The position numbers and the translations under genes were made by a program. Shown here piece after piece: positions 20,553 to 29,378 of a stretch of DNA of 64,000 nucleotides. Source of the DNA: Streptomyces sp. HUAS MG91 (GTDB taxonomy: Bacteria > Actinomycetota > Actinomycetes > Streptomycetales > Streptomycetaceae). Positions within the stretch are counted from its first letter, which is position 1, and each line of letters begins with the position of its first letter. The DNA lies in the NCBI RefSeq assembly GCF_040529335.1, contig NZ_CP159534.1, positions 8,122,001 through 8,186,000 on the forward strand, written 5' to 3'. The notes under the pieces were generated by a model. That model made no database searches. It had not been told where the DNA came from and saw only the letters and a list, made by a program, of their open reading frames with translations.

Positions 20553-22055
20553 TCAGACCACGGGACGTACCGGCGGCTCGATCACGACGGCGCGCTTGAG
20601 GATCTTGCCCGTGGCCCCCTTGGGCAGGGCGTCGACCAGCCGCACGATCCGCGGGTACTTGTACGCCGCCACCCGCTCCTTCACATGGGAGCGCAATGTG
20701 TCCGCCGTGGTGGTGGCGCCCGGCCGCAGGACCACCACGGCGGCGACCTCCTCGCCGTGCGTGGGGTCGGGCACGCCGACCACCGCGGCCTCCGACACGT
20801 CCGGGTGCCGGTACAGGACCTCCTCGATCTCGCGTGGATAGACGTTGTAGCCGCCGCGGATGACGACGTCCTTCGTGCGGTCGACGACGAAGTAGTAGCC
20901 GTCCTCGTCGACCCGCGCGAGATCGCCGGTGTGGAACCAGCCGTCCCGGAAGGCGAGTCGGGTGGCGTCGGGCCGGTTCCAGTACCCCTTCATGACGTTC
21001 TCGCCGCGGACGGCCAGTTCACCGACCTCGCCGGGGCCGACGTCCCGGCCGTCCTCGCCGACGAGCCGCAGCTCGACCCCGCGGACGGGATGCCCGATGG
21101 AGCCGGCCCTGCGAGGCCGGTCCGGAGGATTGAAGCAGGCCACCGGGGATGTCTCCGAGAGCCCGTAGCCCTCCAGCACGGTGACACCGAGCTCGCGTTC
21201 GGTGGAGTGCAGCAGCTCGACGGGGAGCGAGGCGCCGCCCGACACCGCGAGACGCAGGTGCGGCAGCACACCCGGGACGCCTGCCCGGAGCAGCGCGGTG
21301 TACATCGTGGGCACGCCCAGGAAGACGGTCACCGCGTCCCGGCGCAGTGTCTCCAGCGCCTGCGCCGCGTCGAAGCGCGACAGCAGCGTCAGGCAGGCCC
21401 CCGAGGCGACCGCTGCGTTGAGGGCGCAGGTCTGGCCGAACGCGTGGAACAGGGGGAGCCCGCCGAACAGGACGTCGTCAGGTCCCGCGCGCAGCAGGGT
21501 CCGCGCTGTCGTCAGCGCGTTGGTCACCAGATTGCGGTGCGTCAGCTCCGCGCCCTTCGGAGTGCCTGTCGTACCGGACGTGTAGAGGATCACCGCGGTG
21601 TCGTCACCGGCGCTCTCGACCGCCCCTTCCAACGGCGCCGTCGCACGCAGCAGCGCGTCGAACTCCTCGGGATCGGCGACCAGGCACACGGCTTCGGCCC
21701 GGTCCGCCGCCGATGCCGCCTCGGCCGCGCAGCCGGGAGCGGACACCACGATGCGGGCGCCGCAGTCCCGGAGCACGAACGCCATCTCGTCCGCCTTCAG
21801 GAGCGGATTCATCGGCACCACGACACCGCCCGCCCGCAGCGTGCCGTAGTACACGACGGGGAAGTGCACGACATTGGGCAGTGCCACCGCGACCCGGTCG
21901 CCGACGCGCAGGCCCCGGGCGCGCAACCGCGCGGCGAAGCGGGCGGTGAGGTCGTCGAGCCGGGCGTAGGTGAGGGCGGTATCGCCTTCGCGTACGGCCG
22001 TCCGGTCAGGATGTGACCGGGCGGACCGCGCCAGGAGCGTGAACAGGTCGGTCAT
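20553..22055 (-). CDS. Long-chain fatty-acid-CoA ligase-like enzyme
   Basis: A 500-residue acyl-adenylate-forming enzyme. The P-loop VILYTSGTTGTPKGAELTH, the GYGLSETSP (A5), GWFHTGDLA (A7), DRTKDVVIRGGYNVYPREIE (A8) and C-terminal lysine PKGATGKILKR (A10) are all intact. It should activate a carboxylic acid to its acyl-CoA. The ATG at 22055 follows GAGGAG at 6 bases, and its start lies 50 bases inside the preceding TauD-type gene, so the two are translationally linked. It is on the opposite strand from, and left of, the AraC regulator that also borders the BKACE operon. Confidence 0.92.
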   Translation of the reverse strand: MTDLFTLLARSARSHPDRTAVREGDTALTYARLDDLTARFAARLRARGLRVGDRVAVALPNVVHFPVVYYGTLRAGGVVVPMNPLLKADEMAFVLRDCGARIVVSAPGCAAEAASAADRAEAVCLVADPEEFDALLRATAPLEGAVESAGDDTAVILYTSGTTGTPKGAELTHRNLVTNALTTARTLLRAGPDDVLFGGLPLFHAFGQTCALNAAVASGACLTLLSRFDAAQALETLRRDAVTVFLGVPTMYTALLRAGVPGVLPHLRLAVSGGASLPVELLHSTERELGVTVLEGYGLSETSPVACFNPPDRPRRAGSIGHPVRGVELRLVGEDGRDVGPGEVGELAVRGENVMKGYWNRPDATRLAFRDGWFHTGDLARVDEDGYYFVVDRTKDVVIRGGYNVYPREIEEVLYRHPDVSEAAVVGVPDPTHGEEVAAVVVLRPGATTTADTLRSHVKERVAAYKYPRIVRLVDALPKGATGKILKRAVVIEPPVRPVV

Positions 22056-23115
22056 GCGGACTCCTCGGAGTCGTCGGGGTGTGCGGAGCGGTCACGGTCG
22101 TCGGGGTGTGCGCAGTGATCACGTCGCGTGGCGCGACTCCTCCGCGGCCACCGGCCAGGGACGGCTCCTGGCCCCAGAAGCCGACCGGCAGCGGGCGCGG
22201 CCGGCGCGGGGTGAGCCACAGACGGACCAGCCGCCCTCGCGGTGGTGACGGCGGTGACGGTGATGGAGGCGCGGCGTGGGAGTGCAGCACCGCGTGGTTG
22301 TTGAGCAGGAGCAGATCGCCGGGGGAGAGGTCCACGTCGAGGCGGAACGCCGGGGAGGACGCCGTCGAGTCGATGAGGTCGAACAGCTCCCGGTCGTGCG
22401 CGGTCGGACGCGGCAGGTGGGCGAAACGTCGCGCCGACTCCAGGCGGTCGCGGTCGTAGCGCACGCTGAGCCTGTTCCCGTCGCGATGGGCGAGCCGTAC
22501 CGCCTGCCAGGGGAGCCGGCCCGGCGGCTGCTCCCCGCGGCGGTCGATGAAGCGGGTGCGGCCCAGGCCGTCGAACAGGTCGGGCCTTCGGGACAGTACG
22601 GCGTTGTGCACGGCCGCCGAACTGGTCAGGGAAACAGAACGACGTGAGCCGTCCGGCCCCGGGCACAGCAGCGCGAGCACGTCGGCGGGATCGGTGTGGA
22701 ACGCCCGCCGCGACCGGTCCCGGGGATCGTCGCGCAGCCGCCCGATCATGTGTCCCGAGGTGTTCTGCGACACCGGAACACCGAGGTGTTGCCCCACCAT
22801 CCACAGGAGCAGGGCCGCGTCGGCCTCACTGCGCCGCTGCACGGGGAGACGCCGTAGCAGCACGAAGCCCCGGCCGTGCTCCAACTCGTCAGCCGCATAA
22901 GTCAGTTCAGCAGCCAGAAGCGGCAGCGCGGCCTCGGCCGTGGTCACCTTCAGCAGCGGGGTGGCCCGTGCGCGCACCGCGCGCAGTGCCGTGTCCAGCT
23001 CGGCGCGGTGGTCCTGCGAAAGTTCCACCGACCAGCCGGTCGGCTCCGAGCCCTGCCACACGGCCGGACCTGCGCACGGGCGGCGGGGGAGGCCCGGTGG
23101 GGGCGGGGGCGTCAT
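22006..23115 (-). CDS. TauD/TfdA-type Fe(II)/2-oxoglutarate dioxygenase
   Basis: A 369-residue member of the clavaminate-synthase-like / TauD superfamily. The iron-binding HxD is seen in RRAFHTDPADVLALL, the distal histidine in LLNNHAVLHSHAAPP, and a 2-oxoglutarate-binding arginine in GRLVRLWLTPRRP. An SHMIGRLRD segment and FVLLRRLPVQ near the start fit the family. The ATG at 23115 has AAAGGAGAG just upstream. The C-terminal 50 residues are proline/threonine-rich and overlap the CoA ligase start by 50 bases. It heads the left operon, divergent from the AraC gene across 197 bases. Confidence 0.82.
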   Translation of the reverse strand: MTPPPPPGLPRRPCAGPAVWQGSEPTGWSVELSQDHRAELDTALRAVRARATPLLKVTTAEAALPLLAAELTYAADELEHGRGFVLLRRLPVQRRSEADAALLLWMVGQHLGVPVSQNTSGHMIGRLRDDPRDRSRRAFHTDPADVLALLCPGPDGSRRSVSLTSSAAVHNAVLSRRPDLFDGLGRTRFIDRRGEQPPGRLPWQAVRLAHRDGNRLSVRYDRDRLESARRFAHLPRPTAHDRELFDLIDSTASSPAFRLDVDLSPGDLLLLNNHAVLHSHAAPPSPSPPSPPRGRLVRLWLTPRRPRPLPVGFWGQEPSLAGGRGGVAPRDVITAHTPTTVTAPHTPTTPRSPHDRPVHAPGAVRPVTS

Positions 23116-23312
23116 GGTCTCTCCTTTCACCGAAGAGTCGGCCGACGTGCCGAGGAGCCGTCCAGGAGTCGTCTAGGAGTCGTCCGGTGGGCTTGCGGGA
23201 GGTCTCGGCGGTGGTGTCACGCTAGGTCAGAGCCCCACGCGCTGCTTGACCTGAGGGGGCAGATGACTTATCCATCTGGGACGGAGTCGGACCGAGCCCC
23301 TGGAGTGCGCCG

Positions 23313-24371
23313 ATGAAGCCGCTGGTCCGCAACGCCGCCCTGAGCGGCTACATCGAGCTCAGCCGGTCCCTCGGCATCGACCCTCGCGCCTTGATGAAAC
23401 GCGTCGGGCTCGATCCCGTCGGACTCGCCCTCCAGGACCGCTGGATCCCCGGCGCCTCCGTCACGGAGCTCCTCGAACTGTCGGCGACGGCCGCCCACCG
23501 CGAGGACTTCGGCCTGCTCCTCGCCGAGCGGCGCCGCTTCGCGAACCTCGGCCCCATCAGCCTCGTCCTGCGGGAGGAGCCCGACGTACGCAGCGCCGTC
23601 GAACTCCTCGTGCGCCACGAGCGCATGTACAACGAGCTGCTGCACGGCCGCCTCACGGAATCGGGGGGCCTCGCCACGGTCAAGGTGAGCCTCGACCCGG
23701 GCGATCCCCGTGAATCCCGGGAGCACCGCGAGCAGCACCGTGACCCCCGCGCCACACGGCAGGCCGTCGAGCTGGCCGTCGGCGCCTACCACGGCTTCCT
23801 GCGCGTGTTCCTCGGCGCCCGCTGGCAGCCGCTGTCCGTGTGCTTCACCCACAGCGCACCCCGCGACCCCGCCGGACACCGGCGGCTCCTGGGTCCCGTC
23901 GTGGAGTTCGACCGGGAATTCAACGGCATCGTCCTCTACGCCGAGGAACTGGACACCCCGAACGCCATGGCGGACCCGCTGCTGCGCGACTACGCCCGGC
24001 AGTACTTCGCGTCCATCGCGGTCGGCGACGACGCCACCGAGCTCGACCGGATCCGGGAACTGATCGAGGTCCTGCTGCCGACCGGTCGCTGCTCCGTCGA
24101 GCAGGCCGCCGGCAGCCTCGGCGTCGACCGCAGGACCGTCCACCGGCATCTGGCTGCCTCCGGCCAGACGTTCTCCTCGCTCGTCAACGACACGCGCACC
24201 CAGCTGGCCGAGCAGCTCGTGGCGAACCCGCGCCGCTCCCTCACGGAGATCTCCGGGCTCCTCGGATTCTCCGCGCCCAGCGCCTTCTCCCGCTGGTTCC
24301 GCGACCAGTTCGGCGTCAGCGCGCGCGAGTGGCGCGCACGACGGTCCGGCGACGGGCCTGTCCCGAACTGA
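23313..24371 (+). CDS. AraC-family regulator of the BKACE locus
   Basis: A 352-residue regulator. Residues about 20-210 form the arabinose-binding-like domain of the OruR/AraC subgroup (GYIELSRSLGIDPRALMKRVGLDP; the ISLVLREEPDVRSAVELL helix). Residues about 255-345 are a double helix-turn-helix with GVDRRTVHRHLAA, SLTEISGLLGFSAPSAFSRW and FRDQFGVSAREWR. GGAG precedes the ATG at 23313. It sits between a divergent dioxygenase/ligase unit and a co-directional six-gene catabolic operon beginning 159 bases after its stop, so it is the likely local activator of one or both. Confidence 0.9.
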   Translation: MKPLVRNAALSGYIELSRSLGIDPRALMKRVGLDPVGLALQDRWIPGASVTELLELSATAAHREDFGLLLAERRRFANLGPISLVLREEPDVRSAVELLVRHERMYNELLHGRLTESGGLATVKVSLDPGDPRESREHREQHRDPRATRQAVELAVGAYHGFLRVFLGARWQPLSVCFTHSAPRDPAGHRRLLGPVVEFDREFNGIVLYAEELDTPNAMADPLLRDYARQYFASIAVGDDATELDRIRELIEVLLPTGRCSVEQAAGSLGVDRRTVHRHLAASGQTFSSLVNDTRTQLAEQLVANPRRSLTEISGLLGFSAPSAFSRWFRDQFGVSAREWRARRSGDGPVPN

Positions 24372-24530
24372 CAAGTCTCCTGTCACCTCCGGTGAAGCGC
24401 GACGCGCGACCCGCTCCTAACGTGGCCGTACCGCAGGGGGAGAAGCCGTCCGAGACGGCAACACCCCTGCGTGGGGCCCGAGTTGGGCCCGGTACGTCAC
24501 CCGCCGCGTATGCGATCCAGGAGATGACCC

Positions 24531-25589
24531 ATGCACTTCCTCGACGACTCCCTGCTGCCCGAGAACCAGCAGAAGCTGGTGATCCAGGCGGCCCCCTACG
24601 GTCCGGAGTGGCTGCCCGGCGACGCCGACGACCTGCCTCTGACCATGGACGAGCACGTCCAGGCCGCCGTCGACTGCTACAACGCCGGTGCCACCGTGCT
24701 CCACATCCACGTCCGTGAACTCGACGGCCACGGCTCCAAGCGCATGTCCATGTTCAACGAACTGCTCGGGCGGCTGCGCGAGGCCGTCCCCGACATGGTG
24801 CTGCAGATCGGCGGATCCATCTCGTTCGCCCCCGAGGACGAGGGCTCCGAGGCGAAGTGGCTCAGCTACGACACCCGTCACCTGCTGGCCGACCTCACCC
24901 CGCGCCCCGACCAGGTGACCATCGCCATCAACACCAGCCAGATGAACATCGTCGAGATCATGAGCGACGACGACCTCGCGGGCACCTCCATCGCCAAGCC
25001 CGACTACTACCAGGCGTACCGCGACATGGTCGTCGAGGCGGGCCCCGACTTCTACCTCGAACACCTCAAGAGGCTGCACGCGAACGACATCCAGCCGCAC
25101 TTCCAACTCGCCACCCTGGCCCAGCTGGAGACCGTCGAGCGCCTGATCCGCGGCGGCGTGTACACCGGCCCGCTGGTCCTCAACTACGTGGCGATCGGTG
25201 GCGGGTTCGCCGGACGTCACCCCGCCGACCTGATCGAGTTCGTGCGCCGCGTCCCCGACGGAGCCGTCCTCACCATCGAGTCGTCGATGCGCGCCGTCGC
25301 CCCGATGAACGCCATCGGCATCGCGCTCGGCGTCCACGTCCGCGTCGGCAACGAGGACAACCTGTGGGGCGCCAAGGGCGAGCGCATGAGCTCCGTGCGG
25401 CAGGTCGAGCAGATGACCCGCATCGCCGACACCCTGGGCCGCGACGTCGCCAACGGCGCGGAGGCCAAGGAGATCTACCACATCGGCGAGTACTACCAGG
25501 ACACCGACCAGACCCTCGCCCGGCTCGGCATGGTGCCCAACCGGCGCCCCGGACAGCGCGGCTTCATGCTCCGCGACACCGCCCGCTGA
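24531..25589 (+). CDS. BKACE beta-keto acid cleavage enzyme
   Basis: A 352-residue BKACE (DUF849, PF05853) TIM-barrel enzyme. Family members take a beta-keto acid and acetyl-CoA and give acetoacetate plus the shortened acyl-CoA; the zinc site includes the HxH of VLHIHVRELDGHG near residue 60. Also seen: LQIGGSISFAPEDEG, VTIAINTSQMN, NDIQPHFQLATLAQLE, and VHVRVGNEDNLWGAKGE near the C-terminus, the family signature. It is longer than the usual 275-310 residues. AGGAG lies 8 bases before the ATG. First gene of a six-gene operon whose last gene re-activates acetoacetate, which supports the assignment. The keto-acid substrate is unknown. Confidence 0.9.
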   Translation: MHFLDDSLLPENQQKLVIQAAPYGPEWLPGDADDLPLTMDEHVQAAVDCYNAGATVLHIHVRELDGHGSKRMSMFNELLGRLREAVPDMVLQIGGSISFAPEDEGSEAKWLSYDTRHLLADLTPRPDQVTIAINTSQMNIVEIMSDDDLAGTSIAKPDYYQAYRDMVVEAGPDFYLEHLKRLHANDIQPHFQLATLAQLETVERLIRGGVYTGPLVLNYVAIGGGFAGRHPADLIEFVRRVPDGAVLTIESSMRAVAPMNAIGIALGVHVRVGNEDNLWGAKGERMSSVRQVEQMTRIADTLGRDVANGAEAKEIYHIGEYYQDTDQTLARLGMVPNRRPGQRGFMLRDTAR

Positions 25590-25614
25590 CCGCCGCCGAC
25601 CGAGGAGTACATCC

Positions 25615-26586
25615 GTGGCACACGCCATCCGCTTCCACGAGACCGGCGGCCCCGACGTCCTGCGCCGCGAACAGGTCACCGTCGGCGATCCGGGCCCCGG
25701 CGAGGTCCGCGTCCGGCACGAGGCCGTCGGCCTCAACTTCGCCGACACCTACTTCCGTACGGGCCTGTACCCGGCCCCGCTGCCCGCCGGGCTCGGCGTC
25801 GAGGCCGCCGGAGTCGTCGAGGCCGTCGGCGCCGGAGTCACCCACGTCGGTGCAGGCGACCGGGTCGCGTACACCGGCAGCCCGCTCGGCGCGTACAGCA
25901 CCGAACGCGTCATGCCCGCCGACTCGTTGATCCGGCTGCCCGACGCCATCGACTCCGAGACCGCCGCCGCGATGACGATGCGCGGACTGACCGCCGCCTA
26001 CCTGCTGCGCCGCATCCGCCCCCTCGAGGCGGGCGACACGATCCTGCTGCACGCCGCGGCCGGCGGCGTCGGCCTGATCGTCTGCCAGTGGGCGAAGCTG
26101 CTCGGCCTCACCGTGATCGGCACGGTCTCCACCGAGGAGAAGGCCGAACTCGCCCGCGCCCACGGCTGCGACCACACCGTCCTGTACCGCCGCGAGGATC
26201 TCGCCGCGCGAGTCGGGGAGTTGACCGACGGGCAGGGTGTGCCCCTTGTCCTCGACAGCATCGGCAAGGACACCGTGGACGCCTCCATGGCCTCGCTGCG
26301 CCGCCGCGGTCTGCTCGTGTGCTTCGGCACGTCCTCCGGTGTGCCGCCGCTCGACGCGATGCAACTCGCCGTCCACGGCTCGCTGTTCGTCACCCGGCCC
26401 GCGCTCGCCGACTACATCGCCGAGCCGGCCGAGCGGGACGCCCTCGCGGCCGAGCTGTTCGACCACGTGGCCGCGGGCCGCATCGCGATCCGCGTCAACC
26501 AGCGCTACGCCCTCGACGACGCCGTGGCGGCGCACCGCGCACTGGAAGCGGGCCGCACCACCGGATCCTCCGTCCTCATCCCCTGA
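25615..26586 (+). CDS. NADPH:quinone oxidoreductase-like (QOR) enzyme
   Basis: A 323-residue zinc-independent medium-chain dehydrogenase of the QOR type. Seen: GEVRVRHEAVGLNFADTYFR, GLGVEAAGVVEAVGAGV, and the nucleotide-binding LLHAAAGGVGLIVCQWAKLLG. The zinc-binding cysteines of alcohol dehydrogenases are missing. Family members reduce quinones, enones or act on other carbonyl compounds with NADPH. The GTG at 25615 follows GAGGAG, 25 bases after the BKACE stop. Within the operon it could reduce or oxidise a carbonyl intermediate. Confidence 0.9.
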   Translation: MAHAIRFHETGGPDVLRREQVTVGDPGPGEVRVRHEAVGLNFADTYFRTGLYPAPLPAGLGVEAAGVVEAVGAGVTHVGAGDRVAYTGSPLGAYSTERVMPADSLIRLPDAIDSETAAAMTMRGLTAAYLLRRIRPLEAGDTILLHAAAGGVGLIVCQWAKLLGLTVIGTVSTEEKAELARAHGCDHTVLYRREDLAARVGELTDGQGVPLVLDSIGKDTVDASMASLRRRGLLVCFGTSSGVPPLDAMQLAVHGSLFVTRPALADYIAEPAERDALAAELFDHVAAGRIAIRVNQRYALDDAVAAHRALEAGRTTGSSVLIP

Positions 26587-26621
26587 AAGCCCAGAAGAGC
26601 CAGCCCCCCCAGGAGAGTGCA

Positions 26622-27509
26622 ATGACGCAGACCTCCACCCGCAACCGGGCCCGCACCCGGATCGACGTAGAACAGCTGACCTGCACCATCGGCGCCGAGC
26701 TGCACGGCGTCCAGCTCAGCCGGGCAGCCCACGACGACGCCCTCTTCGCCGAGATCGAACAACTCCTGCTCCGGCACAAGGTGTTGTTCCTGCGCGACCA
26801 GGACATGACCCGCGCCGAGCACGTCGCGTTCGCCTCCCGCTTCGGACCGCTCGAGGACCACCCGGTGCTCGGCAGCGACCCCGACCACCCGGGCCTGGTC
26901 CGCCTCTACAAGGACCTCGACAGCAAACCCGAGCACTACGAGAACGCGCTGCACTGCGACGCGACCTGGCGCGACTGCCCGCCCATGGGCGCCGTCCTGC
27001 GCTGCGTGGAGACACCCCCGGTGGGCGGCGACACGATGTGGGTGAACATGGCCGAGGCCTACCGCCGCCTGCCCGACCACATCCGTACGCAGATCGACGG
27101 ACTGCGCGCCCGGCACAGCATCGAGGCGAGCTTCGGCGCGGTCCTGCCCATGGAGCAGCGGCACCGGCTCAAGGCACGCTACCCGGACCCGGAACACCCG
27201 GTGGTGCGCACCCACCCGCAGACCGGCGAGAAGATCCTCTTCGTCAACGCCTTCACCACCCACTTCGTCAACCACCACACCCCCGAGAACGTCCGGTTCG
27301 GCCAGGACCACGCACCCGGCGCGAACCTCCTGCTCAACTACCTGATCAGCCAGGCCGCCGTCCCCGAGTACCAGGTCCGCTGGCGCTGGACCCCGAACAG
27401 CGTCGCCATCTGGGACAACCGCTCCACCCAGCACTACGCGGTCCAGGACTACTGGCCCGCCGTCCGCAAGATGGAACGCGCCGGGATCGCCGGTGACCGG
27501 CCCTGCTGA
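26622..27509 (+). CDS. TauD-family 2-oxoglutarate dioxygenase
   Basis: A 295-residue taurine-dioxygenase-type enzyme. Seen: CTIGAELHGVQLS (family N-terminus), HKVLFLRDQDMTRAEHVAF, the iron ligands in ALHCDATWRDCP, the distal histidine in NRSTQHYAVQDY and the arginine in KMERAGIAGDRP that binds 2-oxoglutarate. Such enzymes hydroxylate next to a heteroatom to release sulfite, amine or alcohol, or hydroxylate a carbon chain (gamma-butyrobetaine hydroxylase is a distant relative). AGGAG is 8 bases before the ATG at 26622. Third gene of the BKACE operon; its end overlaps the next gene's GTG. Confidence 0.9.
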   Translation: MTQTSTRNRARTRIDVEQLTCTIGAELHGVQLSRAAHDDALFAEIEQLLLRHKVLFLRDQDMTRAEHVAFASRFGPLEDHPVLGSDPDHPGLVRLYKDLDSKPEHYENALHCDATWRDCPPMGAVLRCVETPPVGGDTMWVNMAEAYRRLPDHIRTQIDGLRARHSIEASFGAVLPMEQRHRLKARYPDPEHPVVRTHPQTGEKILFVNAFTTHFVNHHTPENVRFGQDHAPGANLLLNYLISQAAVPEYQVRWRWTPNSVAIWDNRSTQHYAVQDYWPAVRKMERAGIAGDRPC

Positions 27510-28785
27510 GCGCCGGCCGATGACCCGCGGCTACGCGTGGCTGGTGTTCGCCCTCAGCTTCGGGCTCCTGCTCTCCGACTACATGTCGCGGCAGGTCCTG
27601 AACGCGGTGTTCCCGCTGCTGAAGGCCGAATGGCTGCTCTCCGACGCCCAGTTGGGCACCCTGAGCGGCATCGTCGCCCTGATGGTCGGCCTGCTCACCT
27701 TCCCGCTGTCGCTGCTCGCCGACCGCTGGGGCCGGGTCAGGAGCCTGGTCCTCGCGGCGGTGGTGTGGAGCCTGGCGACCCTGGGCTGCGCCGTCGCCGC
27801 GAGCTACGGCCAGATGTTCCTGGGCCGCTTCATGGTCGGCGTCGGCGAGGCGGCGTACGGAAGCGTCGGCATCGCGGTGGTGCTGAGCGTGTTCCCGGTG
27901 ACGATGCGGGCCACGCTCTCGGGCGCCTTCATCGCCGGCGGCGCCTTCGGCTCCGTCCTCGGCGTCTCGATCGGCGGCGTACTGGCCGAACTGCTGGGCT
28001 GGCGCTGGACGTTCGCCGTCATGGGCCTGCTCGGCCTGGTGCTCGCCGCGGTCTACGGCATCGTCGTGACCGAGCGGAAACTCACGCCGTCCGGCGTCGA
28101 AAGGGGCGCCGCACCGGGCACGGGGGGCCCGGTGCGGGCGCTGCTGCCGCGCCTGTTCTCCTCCCTCTCCGTGCTGTGCGCCTACGTCGGCAGCGGGCTG
28201 CAGATGTTCATCGCGATGGCGCTGCTCGCCTGGATGCCCAGCTTCCTCGACCGCTACTACGGGCTGGCCACCGGCAAGGCCGGGCTGACGGCCGGAGTCT
28301 TCGCGCTGATCACCGGGATCGGGATGGTCGGCGGCGGCATGGTGAGCGACCGCCTCGGCCGCCGCGACCCGCACCTCAAGTGGACCGTCGCCGTCGTGTG
28401 CAGCGTCGGCTCGCTCATCCTGCTCACCTTCGGATTCCAACTGCCTCCCGGTGCACCGCAGTTGATCCTCGTAGGGTTCGGCACGCTGCTGTCCAACGCC
28501 ACCGCGGGACCTGCCGCCGCCATGGTGGCGAGTCTGACCCCGGCCGCCGTCGCGGCGACCGCCATGGCCACGCTCACGCTGGCCAACAGCCTGCTCGGCC
28601 TGGCCCCGGGACCCGCGGTGACGGGCCTGCTCGCCGACCGGTTCGGGCTGGACACCGCCCTCCGGGTGATCCCGCTCGCCGCACTGGTGGCGGGCCTGGC
28701 GTTCACCCTTGGCAGACGCCACTACGACAGGGCCCTCAGATCCGTCTCCTCCCGGCCCCTCAGAACAACGGAGCTCTCCACATGA
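27493..28785 (+). CDS. MFS transporter of the BKACE operon
   Basis: A 430-residue, 12-helix major facilitator. Motif A is visible after helix 2 (LLADRWGRVRSL) and repeated in the second half (MVSDRLGRRDPH); DYMSRQVLNAVFPLL in helix 1 resembles the solute:H+ symporters of the spinster/ACS-like groups. It probably imports the substrate or a precursor for the operon. The GTG at 27493 overlaps the dioxygenase stop by 17 bases; an ATG at 27520 is an alternative start. Its stop overlaps the next ATG by four bases. Confidence 0.88.
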   Translation: MTGPAERRPMTRGYAWLVFALSFGLLLSDYMSRQVLNAVFPLLKAEWLLSDAQLGTLSGIVALMVGLLTFPLSLLADRWGRVRSLVLAAVVWSLATLGCAVAASYGQMFLGRFMVGVGEAAYGSVGIAVVLSVFPVTMRATLSGAFIAGGAFGSVLGVSIGGVLAELLGWRWTFAVMGLLGLVLAAVYGIVVTERKLTPSGVERGAAPGTGGPVRALLPRLFSSLSVLCAYVGSGLQMFIAMALLAWMPSFLDRYYGLATGKAGLTAGVFALITGIGMVGGGMVSDRLGRRDPHLKWTVAVVCSVGSLILLTFGFQLPPGAPQLILVGFGTLLSNATAGPAAAMVASLTPAAVAATAMATLTLANSLLGLAPGPAVTGLLADRFGLDTALRVIPLAALVAGLAFTLGRRHYDRALRSVSSRPLRTTELST

Positions 28786-29378
28786 ACCCCCTGCCCACGC
28801 CCACGGTCGTGTTCGTGCCAGGACTGCGCGACCACGTTCCCGACCACTGGCAGACGCACCTGGCGGCGCGGCTCGACGGGGCCGTGACCGTACCGCCTCC
28901 GGAGGACGCCCGGGGCAGCCGGGACGCGCAGGTGACGGCGCTGGACACCGTGCTGGCCGCCGTCCCGGGCCCGGTGGTCCTGGTCGCGCACAGCGCCGGG
29001 GTGCACACCACCGTGCACTGGGCGGCCCGCCACCACCGCCCGGTGCACGGCGCCCTGCTCGCGACGCCCCCGGACTTCGGGACCCCGCTGCCCGACGGCC
29101 ACCCGGACCCCGCGACCCTGCGCGCGAACGGCTGGCTCCCGACCCCCACCGGACCGCTGCTGTTCCCCAGCATCGTCGCGGCGAGCACCAACGACCCCCT
29201 GGCCCGCTTCGACCGCGTCGCCGCACTCGCCAGGGCCTGGGGGAGCCGCCTGGTCGACGTCGGGCCGGTCGGCCACCTCAACCCCGCGTCCGGCCACGGC
29301 GCCTGGCCCCGCGCCCTGGACCTTCTGCGGGACCTCGGCTGCCGCACGCCCGCCCGGGACCCGAAGGCGTCGGCATGA
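28782..29378 (+). CDS. RBBP9/YdeN-type alpha/beta hydrolase
   Basis: A 198-residue small serine hydrolase. Seen: VVFVPGLRDHVPDHWQTHLA at the N-terminus, the nucleophile serine in VVLVAHSAGVHT, and the late histidine in VGPVGHLNPASG, with an aspartate near ASTNDPLARF, all typical of the RBBP9/YdeN family. It is coupled to both neighbours by ATGA overlaps. In the operon it could hydrolyse an ester, a lactone or the acyl-CoA released by BKACE; family members are poorly characterised, so this is inference. Confidence 0.85.
   Translation: MNPLPTPTVVFVPGLRDHVPDHWQTHLAARLDGAVTVPPPEDARGSRDAQVTALDTVLAAVPGPVVLVAHSAGVHTTVHWAARHHRPVHGALLATPPDFGTPLPDGHPDPATLRANGWLPTPTGPLLFPSIVAASTNDPLARFDRVAALARAWGSRLVDVGPVGHLNPASGHGAWPRALDLLRDLGCRTPARDPKASA

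Noticed and set aside
20553..23115. Acyl ligase plus TauD-type dioxygenase as part of an isonitrile lipopeptide (ScoA-E-like) cluster
   Set aside because: The NRPS, acyl carrier protein and thioesterase expected for that pathway are absent; neighbours are catabolic.
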